A stretch of DNA of 64,000 bases. Source: Afifella pfennigii DSM 17143 (GTDB taxonomy: Bacteria; Pseudomonadota; Alphaproteobacteria; Rhizobiales; Afifellaceae). The stretch spans positions 1 through 64,000 of the forward strand of contig NZ_JHZK01000018.1 in assembly GCF_000688515.1 (NCBI RefSeq), given 5' to 3'. The position numbers and the translations under genes are program-made. The notes beneath the pieces were generated by a model, which was not told where the DNA came from, ran no database searches, and saw nothing but the letters and a program-made list of their open reading frames with translations. Below are positions 1-10,104 of the stretch, piece by piece (position 1 is the stretch's first letter; each line of letters starts with the position of its first letter).

Positions 1-441
<441 letters not shown>

Positions 442-492
442 GGCAGAACCGGACGCGGATTTGGCCGCGTCCGCTTCTCACGAGGCAAGACA

Positions 493-801
493 ATGAACGG
501 GCAGAACATCCGGATCCGGCTCAAGGCTTTCGATCACCGCGTGCTCGATAGCTCCACCGCCGAGATCGTCTCGACGGCCAAACGGACGGGCGCGCAGGTG
601 CGCGGGCCGATTCCGCTGCCGACCCGGATTGAGAAGTTCACGGTGAACCGCTCGCCGCATATCGACAAGAAAAGCCGCGAGCAGTTCGAGATCCGCACCC
701 ACAAACGCTTGCTCGACATCCTCGATCCGACGCCGCAGACGGTCGACGCTCTGATGAAGCTCGACCTCGCCGCCGGCGTCGATGTCGAGATCAAGCTCTA
801 G
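493..801 (+). CDS. rpsJ: 30S ribosomal protein S10
   Basis: 102 residues, the normal length. It begins [19 protein letters not shown] and carries the conserved loop sequence [20 protein letters not shown], with the C-terminal [21 protein letters not shown]10 sits in the 30S head and also acts as NusE in transcription antitermination. It opens the S10 cluster, 51 bases after tuf and 26 bases before rplC. The ATG follows a GAGGCAAGACA stretch that can serve as ribosome binding site. Confidence 0.98.
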   Translation: MNGQNIRIRLKAFDHRVLDSSTAEIVSTAKRTGAQVRGPIPLPTRIEKFTVNRSPHIDKKSREQFEIRTHKRLLDILDPTPQTVDALMKLDLAAGVDVEIKL

Positions 802-827
802 GGATACGGGACGAAGGGGACACCCAG

Positions 828-1604
828 ATGCGTTCTGGCGTCATCGCACAAAAGCTCGGCATGACCCGGGTCTATACGGAGGCCGGCGAACAGGTGCCGG
901 TCACCGTGCTCAGGCTCGACAATTGCCAGGTCGTCGCGCAGCGCACGGCCGAGAAGGACGGCTACACCGCGGTCCAGCTCGGTGTCGGCCTCGCCAAGCC
1001 CAAGAACACGCCCAAGGCCATGCGCGGGCATTTCGCCAAGGCGCAGGTGGAGCCCAAGCGCAAGCTTGCCGAGTTCCGCGTCAGCCCGGAGAACCTGATC
1101 GAGGTCGGCGCCGAGATCACGGCCGAGCACTTCCTTGCCGGCCAGTATGTCGACGTGATCGGCACCTCGATCGGCAAGGGCTTCGCCGGCGCGATGAAGC
1201 GGCACGGCTTCGGCGGCCTCAGGGCCAGCCACGGCGTGTCGATCTCGCACCGCGCACATGGTTCGACCGGCAACAGCCAGGATCCCGGCAAGGTCTTCAA
1301 AGGCAAGAAGATGGCCGGCCATATGGGCGACCGCCGGGTGACGACGCAGAACCTGCAGGTCGTTCGCACCGATGCGGAGAAAGGTCTCATCCTCATCCGC
1401 GGCGCCGTTCCGGGCGCCAAGGGTGGCTTCCTCCTGGTGCGCGACGCCACCAAGAAGGCGGCGCCGGACGGCCTGCCGCTTCCGGGCGCCTTGCGCGCGG
1501 CGGATGACGGCGCGGCCAAGGCCGCAGAAAACCAGGCCGAAGCGGCTGCCGCCGAGGCCGAAGCAACGCCCGAGACGCCCAAGAGCGAAGGGGGCGAGGA
1601 ATAA
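828..1604 (+). CDS. rplC: 50S ribosomal protein L3
   Basis: 258 residues, starting [20 protein letters not shown] behind an AAGGGG ribosome binding site. The core motif [20 protein letters not shown] contains the glutamine that PrmB methylates in other bacteria. The last 35 or so residues are an Ala/Glu-rich tail ([18 protein letters not shown]), longer than E. coli L3 and common in rhizobial relatives. L3 nucleates 50S assembly near the peptidyl transferase centre. The TAA stop and the rplD ATG share one base, so the two genes are probably translationally coupled. Confidence 0.98.
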   Translation: MRSGVIAQKLGMTRVYTEAGEQVPVTVLRLDNCQVVAQRTAEKDGYTAVQLGVGLAKPKNTPKAMRGHFAKAQVEPKRKLAEFRVSPENLIEVGAEITAEHFLAGQYVDVIGTSIGKGFAGAMKRHGFGGLRASHGVSISHRAHGSTGNSQDPGKVFKGKKMAGHMGDRRVTTQNLQVVRTDAEKGLILIRGAVPGAKGGFLLVRDATKKAAPDGLPLPGALRAADDGAAKAAENQAEAAAAEAEATPETPKSEGGEE

Positions 1605-2224
1605 TGGAACTGAAGGTCACCACCCTCGCCGGCAAGGCGGCTGGCAAGGTATCGGTATCGGACGAGGTCTTCGGACTTGAACCGCGCGCCGACATCCTGC
1701 AGCGCATGGTCCGCTATCAGCTTCTGAAGCGGCAGGCCGGCACGCACAAGGCCAAGCAGCGTAGCGAAGTGTCCGGCACGACGGCCAAGATGTACCGTCA
1801 GAAGGGCACCGGCCGCGCCCGGCACGGCTCCAAGAAGCCCGGCATCTTCCGTGGCGGCGGCAAGGCCTTCGGGCCGGTCGTGCGCAGCCATGCCATCGAC
1901 CTGCCGAAGAAGGTGCGCGCCCTGGCGCTGAAGCACGCTTTGTCGTCGCGCGCCAAGGGCGACAACATCATCGTTCTGGACGAGGCGAAGCCCACGGACG
2001 CCAAGACCAAGGCTCTGGCGGCACAGTTCGCCGAGCTCGGCCTCACCAATGCGCTGATCGTCGACGGCGCGGCGCTGGACGAGGGTTTTGCCCGCGCGGC
2101 ACGTAACCTTAAGGGCGTCGACGTGCTGCCGGTGCAGGGGATCAACGTCTACGACATTCTGCGCCGCGACAAGCTGGTCCTGACGAAGGCCGCGCTCGAA
2201 GCGCTGGAGGAGCGGTTCAAATGA
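1604..2224 (+). CDS. rplD: 50S ribosomal protein L4
   Basis: 206 residues, family length. It has the conserved extended loop [17 protein letters not shown]...RGGGKAFGP that lines the exit tunnel, and the C-terminal globular half ending [10 protein letters not shown]. In some bacteria L4 represses its own operon; no leader structure of that kind can be judged here because the cluster runs on from tuf. The start overlaps the rplC stop by one base and the stop overlaps the rplW start by four bases (ATGA). Confidence 0.98.
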   Translation: MELKVTTLAGKAAGKVSVSDEVFGLEPRADILQRMVRYQLLKRQAGTHKAKQRSEVSGTTAKMYRQKGTGRARHGSKKPGIFRGGGKAFGPVVRSHAIDLPKKVRALALKHALSSRAKGDNIIVLDEAKPTDAKTKALAAQFAELGLTNALIVDGAALDEGFARAARNLKGVDVLPVQGINVYDILRRDKLVLTKAALEALEERFK

Positions 2225-2514
2225 CCAGCCTCAAGCATTACGACACGATCCTGTCGCCGGTGATCACCGAGAAGTCGACGCTGGCCTCTGAGAACAACCA
2301 GGTGGTGTTCAAGGTGGCGGTGGGCGCCAGCAAGCCGGAGATCCGTCAGGCCGTGGAAGCTCTGTTCAAGGTCGAGGTGGCGAGCGTCAACACGCTTCTG
2401 CGCAAGGGCAAGTCTAAGCGCTTCCGCGGCATCAAGGGCCGGCAGAAGGATTTCAAGAAAGCGATCGTGACCCTCAAGGAAGGTCACTCCATCGACGTGA
2501 CGACGGGTCTTTAA
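2221..2514 (+). CDS. rplW: 50S ribosomal protein L23
   Basis: 97 residues. It begins [20 protein letters not shown], the typical L23 opening, and has the later motif [22 protein letters not shown]23 lies at the tunnel exit and is the docking site for trigger factor and SRP. It overlaps rplD by four bases and is followed by rplB after three bases, so the three genes look translationally coupled. Confidence 0.98.
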   Translation: MTSLKHYDTILSPVITEKSTLASENNQVVFKVAVGASKPEIRQAVEALFKVEVASVNTLLRKGKSKRFRGIKGRQKDFKKAIVTLKEGHSIDVTTGL

Positions 2515-2517
2515 GCC

Positions 2518-3357
2518 ATGGCTTTGAAAAATTTCAATCCGCGCACGCCGGGTCAGCGCCAGCTGATCATCGTCGACCGCTCCGGGCTCTGGGACGGAAA
2601 GCCCGTCAAGAGCCTGACGGAGGGGCTGACGAAATCGGGCGGGCGCAACAATTTCGGCCGGGCGACGGCACGCCGTCGCGGCGGCGGGCATAAGCGCACC
2701 TACCGCATCGTCGATTTCAAGCGGCGCAAATTCGATGTGCCGGGCACGGTGGAGCGGCTAGAATACGATCCGAATAGGTCGGCCTTTATTGCGCTCATTC
2801 GCTACGAGGACGGCGAGCTCGCCTATATCCTGGCGCCGCAGCGCCTGGGCGAGGGCGACACGATCGTCGCCGGGCTCGCCAATGTCGATGTGAAGCCGGG
2901 CAACGCCATGCCTTTGAGGGCGATGCCGGTCGGCACGATCGTGCACAATGTGGAGCTGAAGCCGGGTCGCGGCGGCCAGATGGCGCGCTCGGCAGGCGCC
3001 TATGCGCAGATCGTCGGCCGCGACCAGGGCTATACGGTGATCCGTCTCGGCTCCGGCGAGCAGCGGCTGGTGCACGGCACCTGCATGGCGACGGTCGGTG
3101 CGGTTTCCAATCCCGACCACGCCAATATCAGCCTCAGCAAGGCGGGGCGTTCGCGCTGGCTTGGCCGGCGGCCGAGCGTCAGGGGCGTGGCGATGAACCC
3201 GATCGACCATCCGCATGGCGGCGGCGAGGGCCGCACCTCGGGCGGTCGGCATCCGGTGACCCCGTGGGGCAAGCCGACCAAGGGCAAGCGCACGCGCTCC
3301 AACAAGGCGTCGCAGAAATACATCGTTCGCTCCCGCCACGCGCGCAAGAAGAAGTGA
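2518..3357 (+). CDS. rplB: 50S ribosomal protein L2
   Basis: 279 residues, normal length. The signature [20 protein letters not shown] near residues 220-240 includes the histidine implicated in peptidyl transferase centre function, followed by [14 protein letters not shown]. The N-terminal half has [21 protein letters not shown]2 is a primary 23S rRNA binding protein that helps subunit association. It lies three bases after rplW and 34 bases before rpsS. Confidence 0.98.
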   Translation: MALKNFNPRTPGQRQLIIVDRSGLWDGKPVKSLTEGLTKSGGRNNFGRATARRRGGGHKRTYRIVDFKRRKFDVPGTVERLEYDPNRSAFIALIRYEDGELAYILAPQRLGEGDTIVAGLANVDVKPGNAMPLRAMPVGTIVHNVELKPGRGGQMARSAGAYAQIVGRDQGYTVIRLGSGEQRLVHGTCMATVGAVSNPDHANISLSKAGRSRWLGRRPSVRGVAMNPIDHPHGGGEGRTSGGRHPVTPWGKPTKGKRTRSNKASQKYIVRSRHARKKK

Positions 3358-3391
3358 CGGGCAGGCAGCGAGGATCAGGAGTTTAGGCGAA

Positions 3392-3670
3392 GTGGCACGT
3401 TCAGTTTGGAAAGGCCCGTTCTTCGACGGCTTTCTTCTTAAGAAGGCGGAGAAGGCGCGGGAGACCGGCCGCAAGGAAGTGATCAAGATCTGGAGCCGTC
3501 GCTCCACGATCCTGCCCCAGTTCGTCGGGCTCACGTTCGGCGTCCATAACGGTCACAAGCACATTCCGGTGCTCGTGACGGAAGACATGATCGGGCACAA
3601 ATTCGGCGAATTCGCTCCGACCCGCACCTATTACGGGCATGCGGCGGACAAGAAGGCGCGGAGGAAGTAA
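3392..3670 (+). CDS. rpsS: 30S ribosomal protein S19 (GTG start)
   Basis: 92 residues, exactly the common length, starting with GTG to give [31 protein letters not shown] upstream supplies the binding site. The conserved C-terminal block [22 protein letters not shown] is intact. S19 forms a complex with S13 in the 30S head close to the A-site tRNA. No ATG gives the conserved N-terminus, so the GTG start is well supported. Confidence 0.97.
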   Translation: MARSVWKGPFFDGFLLKKAEKARETGRKEVIKIWSRRSTILPQFVGLTFGVHNGHKHIPVLVTEDMIGHKFGEFAPTRTYYGHAADKKARRK

Positions 3671-3672
3671 CG

Positions 3673-4053
3673 ATGGGCAAGCCCAAGCGTGAGCGGGCGC
3701 TCGCCGACAACGAGGCACAGGCCGTGGCGCGTATGATGCGCGTGTCGCCGCAGAAGCTCAATCTTGTCGCCGGGCTCATCCGCGGCAAGAAGGTTTCCTC
3801 GGCGCTCGCCGACCTCACCTTTTCGCGCAAGCGCATCGCTGTTCAGGTCAAGAAGACCCTGGAAAGCGCCATTGCCAATGCGGAGAACAATCACGATCTG
3901 GATGTCGACAGCCTGGTCGTGGCGGAAGCCTATGTTGGCAAGGCGCTGGTGATGCGGCGTTTCAGGCCGCGGGCGCGAGGCCGCGTGGGGCGCGTCGCCA
4001 AGCCGTTTTCCAATCTCACCATCGTCGTGCGCGAAGTCGAGGAAGCGGCCTAA
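3673..4053 (+). CDS. rplV: 50S ribosomal protein L22
   Basis: 126 residues. It contains [18 protein letters not shown] and the beta-hairpin sequence [20 protein letters not shown] that extends into the exit tunnel. It begins two bases after the rpsS stop and uses the AGGAAG at the end of rpsS as ribosome binding site. The N-terminal [20 protein letters not shown] is the form common in Hyphomicrobiales. Confidence 0.98.
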   Translation: MGKPKRERALADNEAQAVARMMRVSPQKLNLVAGLIRGKKVSSALADLTFSRKRIAVQVKKTLESAIANAENNHDLDVDSLVVAEAYVGKALVMRRFRPRARGRVGRVAKPFSNLTIVVREVEEAA

Positions 4054-4070
4054 GGCGCCGGGAGCAAGGT

Positions 4071-4769
4071 ATGGGACAGAAAGTCAATCCGATCGGGCTG
4101 AGGCTCGGCATCAACAAGACCTGGGATTCGCGCTGGTTCGCCAGTGACGCCGAATACGGGCCCTTGTTGCACGAGGATCTCAAGATCCGCTCCGCGCTGA
4201 TGGCCGATCTGAAGCAGGCGGCGGTGTCGCGCATCGTCATCGAGCGCCCGCACAAGAAGTGCCGGGTGACCATCCACACCGCGCGGCCGGGCATCGTCAT
4301 CGGCAAGAAGGGCGCCGATATCGAGAAGCTGCGCCGCAAGGTGGCGCGCCTCACCAATTCGGAAGTGCACATCAATATCGTGGAGGTGCGCAAGCCGGAG
4401 ATCGACGCCACCTTGATCGCCCAGTCGATCGCCCAGCAGCTGGAGCGCCGCGTCGCCTTCCGCCGCGCCATGAAGCGCTCGGTGCAGTCGGCGATGCGCC
4501 TTGGCGCGCAGGGCATTCGGATCGCCTGCGGCGGCCGGCTCGGCGGGGCGGAAATCGCCCGCGCGGAATGGTATCGCGAAGGGCGGGTGCCGCTGCACAC
4601 GCTCAGGGCCGACATCGATTACGGCACGGCCACGGCGCATACCGCCTACGGCACGATCGGCATCAAGGTCTGGGTGTTCAAGGGCGAGATCCTGGAGCAC
4701 GACCCGTTCGCCTCAGAAAAGCGGCTCCTGGAGGGGCCGGAAGCCTCCCGCCGCGGCGCGTCGGCCTGA
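4071..4769 (+). CDS. rpsC: 30S ribosomal protein S3
   Basis: 232 residues. It starts [20 protein letters not shown], has the KH-domain GXXG motif in [15 protein letters not shown] (about residues 75-90) and the C-terminal [21 protein letters not shown]3 lines the mRNA entry channel and contributes to helicase activity of the ribosome. It lies 17 bases after rplV and 28 before rplP. The tail is slightly shorter than in some rhizobia. Confidence 0.98.
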   Translation: MGQKVNPIGLRLGINKTWDSRWFASDAEYGPLLHEDLKIRSALMADLKQAAVSRIVIERPHKKCRVTIHTARPGIVIGKKGADIEKLRRKVARLTNSEVHINIVEVRKPEIDATLIAQSIAQQLERRVAFRRAMKRSVQSAMRLGAQGIRIACGGRLGGAEIARAEWYREGRVPLHTLRADIDYGTATAHTAYGTIGIKVWVFKGEILEHDPFASEKRLLEGPEASRRGASA

Positions 4770-4797
4770 CGGGCTTTGAAGGAATCGAGAGAGAAAC

Positions 4798-5211
4798 ATG
4801 CTGCAACCCAAGCGCACCAAGTTCCGCAAGGCGCATAAGGGCCGCATTCACGGCAACGCCAAGGGCGGGACGGACCTCAATTTCGGCTCCTTCGGGCTGA
4901 AGGCGATGGAGCCGGAGCGCATCACCGCGCGCCAGATCGAGGCGGCGCGGCGCGCCATCACGCGCCATATGAAGCGCGCCGGGCGCGTGTGGATCCGCAT
5001 CTTCCCGGACCTGCCGGTCTCCTCCAAGCCGACGGAGGTGCGCATGGGTAAGGGCAAGGGGTCGCCGGAATACTGGGCGGCGCGCGTGCATCCCGGGCGC
5101 ATCATGTTCGAGATCGACGGCGTGGGCGAGGCGACGGCGCGCGAGGCGCTTCGGCTCGGCGCCGCCAAGCTGCCGGTGAAGACGCGCGTCGTCACCCGGA
5201 TCGGCGAGTAA
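4798..5211 (+). CDS. rplP: 50S ribosomal protein L16
   Basis: 137 residues, normal. It begins [19 protein letters not shown] after GAGAGAAAC and holds the signature [21 protein letters not shown]16 contacts the A-site tRNA elbow in the 50S subunit. It is placed rpsC-rplP-rpmC as in all S10 operons, with 11 bases to rpmC. Confidence 0.98.
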   Translation: MLQPKRTKFRKAHKGRIHGNAKGGTDLNFGSFGLKAMEPERITARQIEAARRAITRHMKRAGRVWIRIFPDLPVSSKPTEVRMGKGKGSPEYWAARVHPGRIMFEIDGVGEATAREALRLGAAKLPVKTRVVTRIGE

Positions 5212-5222
5212 GGGACGAGGCC

Positions 5223-5429
5223 ATGAAGGCGAGCGAATTGAAGACCAAGACGCCTGACGAGCTCTCCGACGAGCTCGCCCGGCTGAAGAAAGAGCAGCTC
5301 AATCTGCGCTTCCAGCAGGCCACGGGCCAGCTGGAGAAGACCGCGCGCATCCGCGAGGTCCGGCGCACGATTGCGCGTATCAAGACGATCGCGGCGCAGC
5401 ACAAGAGCGCCGCTTCGGCGAAGGCTTAA
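5223..5429 (+). CDS. rpmC: 50S ribosomal protein L29
   Basis: 68 residues, starting [20 protein letters not shown] with the conserved [20 protein letters not shown] and [10 protein letters not shown]. It is a small helical protein near the tunnel exit, next to L23. The stop is ten bases before the rpsQ ATG, and that gap contains a GGAGCGAGG ribosome binding site. Confidence 0.98.
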   Translation: MKASELKTKTPDELSDELARLKKEQLNLRFQQATGQLEKTARIREVRRTIARIKTIAAQHKSAASAKA

Positions 5430-5439
5430 GGAGCGAGGA

Positions 5440-5712
5440 ATGCCGAAACGCGTGTTGCAGGGCACGGTGGTGAACGACACTTCCGACAAGACGGTCACCG
5501 TCGATGTCGAGCGCCGCTTCACCCATCCGCTCCTGAAGAAGACGGTGCGCCGGACGAAGAAGTATCGGGCGCACGATCCGGAGAACAAGTTCAAGATCGG
5601 CGACGTGATCTTCATCCAGGAGACGCGGCCGATCTCCAAGAACAAGAAGTGGCTGGCGCTCGGTACGGAATTGCCGGACGAGGCCGGCGCAACGGACGAG
5701 GCGCGGAGCTGA
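5440..5712 (+). CDS. rpsQ: 30S ribosomal protein S17
   Basis: 90 residues from the ATG at 5440, giving [20 protein letters not shown]. The frame stays open farther upstream, but that part overlaps rpmC and has no S17 similarity, and a strong GGAGCGAGG lies directly before this ATG. The motifs [19 protein letters not shown] and [15 protein letters not shown] are typical. S17 is a primary 16S rRNA binder. The last ten or so residues form an acidic extension. Confidence 0.96.
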   Translation: MPKRVLQGTVVNDTSDKTVTVDVERRFTHPLLKKTVRRTKKYRAHDPENKFKIGDVIFIQETRPISKNKKWLALGTELPDEAGATDEARS

Positions 5713-5749
5713 GGCTCCGAAAGGCGAAGAACAAGAAGGACGTCGGGCG

Positions 5750-6118
5750 ATGATCCAGATGCAGACCAACCTTGATGTGGCGGACAATTCCGGCGCGCGG
5801 CGCGTGCAGTGCATCAAGGTGCTCGGCGGCTCGAAGCGCAAATACGCCCATGTCGGCGACATCATCGTGGTCTCCGTGAAGGAGGCCATTCCGCGCGGGC
5901 GCGTGAAAAAGGGCGACGTGATGAAGGCGGTCGTGGTGCGCACGGCCAAGGACATCCGCCGCCCGGACGGCAGCGTCATCCGCTTCGACAAGAATGCGGC
6001 GGTTCTGGTGAACAACCAGAAAGAGCCTGTCGGCACGCGTATCTTCGGCCCGGTTCCGCGCGAATTGCGCGCCAAGAACCATATGAAGATCATCTCGCTG
6101 GCGCCGGAAGTGCTGTGA
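5750..6118 (+). CDS. rplN: 50S ribosomal protein L14
   Basis: 122 residues, the universal length, starting [20 protein letters not shown]. The protein ends in the conserved [20 protein letters not shown] block. L14 contacts 16S rRNA across the subunit interface and is a binding site for RsfS in other bacteria. It opens the spc part of the cluster, 37 bases after rpsQ. Confidence 0.98.
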   Translation: MIQMQTNLDVADNSGARRVQCIKVLGGSKRKYAHVGDIIVVSVKEAIPRGRVKKGDVMKAVVVRTAKDIRRPDGSVIRFDKNAAVLVNNQKEPVGTRIFGPVPRELRAKNHMKIISLAPEVL

Positions 6119-6134
6119 AAAGGGTTTTGTGACG

Positions 6135-6452
6135 ATGGCCGCGAAGATCAAGAAGGGCGACCGGGTCGTGGTGCTCGCCGGCAAGGATAAGGGCCGGACG
6201 GGCGAGGTGATCCGTGTCATGCCGAAGGATAACCGGGCCCTGGTGCGCGGGGTGAATATGGTCACCCGGCATCAGCGCCAGACGGCGAGCGAGGAAGGCG
6301 GAATCGTGCGCAAGGAAGCGCCGATCCACCTGTCCAATCTTGCGATCGAGGATCGGGAGAGCGGCAAGGCGACACGCATCGGCTTCCGCTTCCTGGAGGA
6401 CGGTCGCAAGGTCCGCGTCGCCAAGCGTTCGGGAGAAACCATCGATGGCTGA
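6135..6452 (+). CDS. rplX: 50S ribosomal protein L24
   Basis: 105 residues from the ATG at 6135 ([20 protein letters not shown], a KOW motif). An in-frame GTG at 6129 would add two residues; the ATG is preferred because other L24 proteins begin MAAKI or similar, with AGGG eleven bases ahead. It has [20 protein letters not shown] in the middle. L24 initiates 50S assembly. The stop overlaps the rplE start by eight bases. Confidence 0.95.
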   Translation: MAAKIKKGDRVVVLAGKDKGRTGEVIRVMPKDNRALVRGVNMVTRHQRQTASEEGGIVRKEAPIHLSNLAIEDRESGKATRIGFRFLEDGRKVRVAKRSGETIDG

Positions 6453-7017
6453 GGCCGCATTCGACATCGACAGCTACGAGCCGCGGCTGAAGGCTGTCTA
6501 CCGCGACGTGGTGGTGCCGCAGCTTCGCGAGGAGTTCGGCTACCAGAACGCCATGGTGGTGCCGCGGCTGGACAAGGTCGTGCTCAATATGGGTATCGGG
6601 GAAGCCGTCGGCGATTCCAAGAAGGTGCAGTCGGCCGCCGAGGATCTGGCGCTGATCGCCGGTCAGAAGCCGGTGATCACCCGGGCGCGCAAGTCGATCG
6701 CCACCTTCAAGTTGCGCGAGGGCATGGCCGTCGGCACCAAGGTGACGTTGCGACGCGAGCGCATGTTCGAGTTCATCGACCGGCTCATCAACGTGGCGCT
6801 GCCGCGGGTGCGCGACTTCCGCGGCCTCAACCCGAAGAGCTTCGACGGGCAAGGCAATTACGCGCTCGGGATCAAAGAGCACATCGTCTTCCCGGAAGTG
6901 GAATACGACAAGGTGGAACAGATCTGGGGCATGGACATCATCGTCTGCACCACCGCCAACACGGACGAAGAGGGGCGGGCGCTCCTTAAGGCATTCAACT
7001 TCCCCTTCCGGCAGTAG
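6445..7017 (+). CDS. rplE: 50S ribosomal protein L5
   Basis: 190 residues from the ATG at 6445, inside the end of rplX and preceded by GGGAGA. The reading frame is open farther upstream but only as the shadow of rplX. Conserved blocks are [32 protein letters not shown] and [21 protein letters not shown]5 binds 5S rRNA and the P-site tRNA. The protein is about ten residues longer at the N-terminus than E. coli L5, as is usual in this order. Confidence 0.96.
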   Translation: MAEAAFDIDSYEPRLKAVYRDVVVPQLREEFGYQNAMVVPRLDKVVLNMGIGEAVGDSKKVQSAAEDLALIAGQKPVITRARKSIATFKLREGMAVGTKVTLRRERMFEFIDRLINVALPRVRDFRGLNPKSFDGQGNYALGIKEHIVFPEVEYDKVEQIWGMDIIVCTTANTDEEGRALLKAFNFPFRQ

Positions 7018-7063
7018 CGGGCGCGCCCGCTAGACGCGGCGAGGGACGAGAGAGGCAAGATAG

Positions 7064-7369
7064 ATGGCGAAGAAAAGCGCGATCGAGAAGAACAAGCGGC
7101 GGATGAGGCTGGTGAAGCTCTACGCGGCCAAGCGCGAGGCGCTGAAGGAACTGGCGAGCGATGAATCGCTGACGGACCAGGAGCGTTTCGCGGCCCGGCT
7201 GAAGCTCGCCAAGCTGCCGCGCAACTCCTCGCCGACGCGCATCCGCAACCGTTGCGAGGTGACCGGTCGTCCGCGCGCTTTCTATCGAAAGCTGAAGATG
7301 AGCCGCGTGGCACTGCGCGAACTGGGCAATGAGGGGAAGATCCCCGGCCTCGTGAAGTCGAGCTGGTAG
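7064..7369 (+). CDS. rpsN: 30S ribosomal protein S14 (zinc-independent form)
   Basis: 101 residues, the long C-minus type: only one cysteine remains in the [20 protein letters not shown] signature, so no zinc ribbon is expected. It starts [20 protein letters not shown] after GAGAGGCAAG. The C-terminus IPGLVKSSW is standard. S14 acts in the 30S head near S3 and S10. Confidence 0.97.
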   Translation: MAKKSAIEKNKRRMRLVKLYAAKREALKELASDESLTDQERFAARLKLAKLPRNSSPTRIRNRCEVTGRPRAFYRKLKMSRVALRELGNEGKIPGLVKSSW

Positions 7370-7379
7370 GGGCAAGGCA

Positions 7380-7778
7380 ATGTCTGTGAACGATCCTCTC
7401 GGCGATATGCTGACCCGCATCCGCAACGCGCAGAGCCGCGGGCGGAGCTCGGTGTCGACGCCGGCCTCCAAGCTGCGGGCGCGCGTCCTAGACGTTCTGC
7501 AGTCTGAGGGCTACATCCGCGGCTATTCGGAAGTCGAGCATGCCAACGGCCTGTCGGAGCTGGAGATCGAGCTCAAATATGCCGAGGGCGTGCCGGTGAT
7601 CCGCGAGATCCAGCGCGTTTCCACGCCCGGGCGGCGGGTCTATACCTCGGTGAAATCCATCCCCACCGTCCACAAGGGGCTTGGCGTGTCGATCCTGTCG
7701 ACGCCGAAAGGCGTCATGGCCGATTACGATGCGCGCGAGAACAATGTGGGCGGCGAGGTGCTGTGCCGCGTCTTTTGA
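7380..7778 (+). CDS. rpsH: 30S ribosomal protein S8
   Basis: 132 residues, normal length, with the start [20 protein letters not shown] and the conserved [20 protein letters not shown] near the end, including the STP(K)G RNA-binding loop. S8 is an assembly protein of the 30S platform and represses the spc operon in enterobacteria; no equivalent site was identified here. It lies ten bases after rpsN, with a GGGGCAAGG binding site. Confidence 0.98.
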   Translation: MSVNDPLGDMLTRIRNAQSRGRSSVSTPASKLRARVLDVLQSEGYIRGYSEVEHANGLSELEIELKYAEGVPVIREIQRVSTPGRRVYTSVKSIPTVHKGLGVSILSTPKGVMADYDARENNVGGEVLCRVF

Positions 7779-7807
7779 CGCCGCACCGAAGAAGCGAGAC
7801 CAAGATC

Positions 7808-8341
7808 ATGTCGCGAATTGGCAAGAAGCCGGTGGCGGTTCCCGCTGGGGTCGAGGCTTCCATCGACGGCAAGACGGTGAAGGCGAAGGGCCCCAAGGGC
7901 GAGCTTTCCGTCATGCTGGTCGACGAGGTGAGCGTCGCCATGGGCGAGGACGGCATCAAGGTCGATCCGATCGACGATTCCAAGAAGGCCCGGTCCGCCT
8001 GGGGCATGTCACGCACGCTGGTGCAGAACATCGTCACCGGCGTCAGCCAGGGCTTCGAGCGGCGGCTGGAGATCAACGGCGTCGGCTACCGCGCCCAGGC
8101 GCAGGGCAAGGCCCTCAGCCTGCAGCTCGGCTATAGCCACGACGTCAGCTATCCGGTGCCGGAGGGTATCGAGATCGCCACACCGAAGCCGACGGAGATC
8201 GTCATCTCCGGCATCGACAAGCAGAAGGTCGGGCAAGTGGCGGCCGAAATCCGCCGCTGGAGACCGCCGGAGCCCTATAAGGGCAAGGGCGTGAAATATG
8301 CCGAGGAGCGCATCTTCCGCAAGGAAGGCAAGAAGAAGTAA
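7808..8341 (+). CDS. rplF: 50S ribosomal protein L6
   Basis: 177 residues from the ATG at 7808 ([20 protein letters not shown]). The open frame reaches 7763, but the extra residues are not L6-like. Conserved: [20 protein letters not shown] and the signature [15 protein letters not shown]6 sits near the sarcin-ricin loop and factor-binding site. It starts 29 bases after rpsH and ends 12 before rplR. Confidence 0.97.
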   Translation: MSRIGKKPVAVPAGVEASIDGKTVKAKGPKGELSVMLVDEVSVAMGEDGIKVDPIDDSKKARSAWGMSRTLVQNIVTGVSQGFERRLEINGVGYRAQAQGKALSLQLGYSHDVSYPVPEGIEIATPKPTEIVISGIDKQKVGQVAAEIRRWRPPEPYKGKGVKYAEERIFRKEGKKK

Positions 8342-8353
8342 CGGAGCGGGACG

Positions 8354-8728
8354 ATGGGTATCTCAAACACGCGCCAGCGCATGCGCGGCGAACGGCGCAA
8401 AGGCCGGGTGCGGGCGGCACTGAAGCGGGTCGCCTTCGGGCGGCCGCGGCTGTCGGTCTTCCGCTCCTCACAGCACATTTATGCCCAGATCATCGACGAT
8501 CAGCGTGGGCATACGGTGGCGGCCGCCTCCACGCTGGAGAAGGAGCTGCGCGAAAAGTTGAAGACCGGCGCCAACCGGGACGCCGCCTCGGAAGTCGGCC
8601 GGCTGGTGGCGGAGCGGGCCAAGGCGGCGGGCATCGAAAAGGTGCAGTTCGACCGCGGCAGCTATATCTATCATGGTCGGATCAGGGCGCTGGCCGATGC
8701 CGCGCGCGAGGCCGGCCTGGAATTTTAA
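8354..8728 (+). CDS. rplR: 50S ribosomal protein L18
   Basis: 124 residues starting [20 protein letters not shown] after GGAGCGGGACG. It includes the conserved [20 protein letters not shown] and the C-terminal [21 protein letters not shown]18 binds 5S rRNA together with L5. A 55-base spacer to rpsE is one of the longer gaps in the spc part but shows no hairpin with a T-run. Confidence 0.97.
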   Translation: MGISNTRQRMRGERRKGRVRAALKRVAFGRPRLSVFRSSQHIYAQIIDDQRGHTVAAASTLEKELREKLKTGANRDAASEVGRLVAERAKAAGIEKVQFDRGSYIYHGRIRALADAAREAGLEF

Positions 8729-8783
8729 GGGAACAGCGAGCCGCCGGCCCGGCCGGCGATGCTGAGACAGACGGACAGATTTC

Positions 8784-9368
8784 ATGGCGCAGCAAAGAGA
8801 ACGATCCAATCGCGGCGGCGGACGCCGGGAGCGCGAGGAGAAGGTCGACAGCGAATTCGTCGACAAGCTCGTGCATATCAACCGCGTCGCCAAGGTGGTG
8901 AAGGGCGGCCGGCGCTTCGGCTTCGCGGCGCTCGTGGTCGTCGGCGACCAGCGCGGCCGCGTCGGCTTCGGCCACGGCAAGGCGCGCGAGGTGCCGGAAG
9001 CCATCCGCAAGGCGACGGAGGCGGCCAAGCGCTCCATGATCCGCGTGCCGCTGCGCGAGGGCCGCACGCTGCATCACGACATCGCCGGTCGGCATGGCGC
9101 CGGCCGCGTGCTGATGCGCGCCGCGCCTCCGGGAACCGGCATCATCGCCGGCGGCCCGATGCGCGCCGTCTTCGAGACGCTCGGCGTGCACGACGTGGTA
9201 GCCAAATCGCTCGGCACCTCCAATCCCTACAACATGGTGCGTGCCACCTTCGACGCGCTGAAGAAGCAGGACAGCCCGCGCGCCGTCGCGGCGCGGCGCG
9301 GCATCAAGATCTCCACGCTGCAGGCCCGCCGCCAGGCGGAAGTCGGGCCCGAAACGCAAGGAGCCTAA
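8784..9368 (+). CDS. rpsE: 30S ribosomal protein S5
   Basis: 194 residues. It contains the double-stranded RNA-binding-like block [20 protein letters not shown] and the signature [20 protein letters not shown], then the conserved [21 protein letters not shown]5 acts in the mRNA entry tunnel and decoding fidelity. The first 20 residues are basic and low-complexity, as in rhizobial homologues. It is followed by rpmD after three bases. Confidence 0.98.
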   Translation: MAQQRERSNRGGGRREREEKVDSEFVDKLVHINRVAKVVKGGRRFGFAALVVVGDQRGRVGFGHGKAREVPEAIRKATEAAKRSMIRVPLREGRTLHHDIAGRHGAGRVLMRAAPPGTGIIAGGPMRAVFETLGVHDVVAKSLGTSNPYNMVRATFDALKKQDSPRAVAARRGIKISTLQARRQAEVGPETQGA

Positions 9369-9371
9369 GCG

Positions 9372-9560
9372 ATGGCGGACAAGACCATCACCGTGGAGCA
9401 GACGGGCAGCCCGCTGCGTCGGCCCGCCGTGCAGCGCCAGACGCTTGTCGGGCTCGGCCTCAACAAGCTGCGCCGGCGCTCCACGCTGCCGGATACGCCG
9501 CAGACGCGCGGTATGATCGCCAAGGTGCAGCACCTGGTGCGCATCGTCGACGAAAGCTGA
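9372..9560 (+). CDS. rpmD: 50S ribosomal protein L30
   Basis: 62 residues: [20 protein letters not shown], then [20 protein letters not shown] and the closing [11 protein letters not shown]. This is a complete bacterial-type L30. It starts three bases after the rpsE stop; AAGGAGCC at the end of rpsE is the ribosome binding site. Confidence 0.97.
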   Translation: MADKTITVEQTGSPLRRPAVQRQTLVGLGLNKLRRRSTLPDTPQTRGMIAKVQHLVRIVDES

Positions 9561-9590
9561 GACAACGATTCCGATTTCGGGGCTTAACCC

Positions 9591-10082
9591 ATGAGACTCA
9601 ACGAACTTTCCGACAAGCCGGGCGCCTTGAAGGCGCGCAAGCGCGTCGGCCGCGGCATCGGTTCGGGCCTCGGCAAGACCGGCGGACGTGGTGTGAAGGG
9701 CCAGACCTCGCGCTCCGGCGTGGCCATGAAGGGCTTCGAGGGCGGGCAGATGCCGCTCAACCGGCGCCTTCCCAAGCGCGGCTTCAACAACATCTTCCGC
9801 AAGCACTTCGTGGCGGTGAATGTCGGGCGCCTGCAGGCTGCCGTCGATGCCGGCAAGCTTGACGCCGGCAAGACGATCGACGCGGCCGCGCTGAAGGAAG
9901 CCGGGGTGATCCGCCGCGTGCGCGATGGTGTGCGTATCCTCGCGGGCGGCGAAATCACCGCCAAGCTCAACCTCGATGTCGCCGGCGCTTCGGCCGCGGC
10001 GATCGCGTCCGTTGAGAAAGCCGGCGGCTCCATCAAGATCGCGGCGCCCGCCGCAGCGTCCGAAGCCGAAGACAAAGCCTAA
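9591..10082 (+). CDS. rplO: 50S ribosomal protein L15
   Basis: 163 residues starting [20 protein letters not shown]. The glycine-rich [19 protein letters not shown] and [19 protein letters not shown] are diagnostic. The tail [13 protein letters not shown] is an alanine-rich extension. L15 is a late 50S assembly protein. It lies 22 bases ahead of secY. Confidence 0.97.
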   Translation: MRLNELSDKPGALKARKRVGRGIGSGLGKTGGRGVKGQTSRSGVAMKGFEGGQMPLNRRLPKRGFNNIFRKHFVAVNVGRLQAAVDAGKLDAGKTIDAAALKEAGVIRRVRDGVRILAGGEITAKLNLDVAGASAAAIASVEKAGGSIKIAAPAAASEAEDKA

Positions 10083-10104
10083 CCCAGCATTTCGGAGTTC
10101 GCGA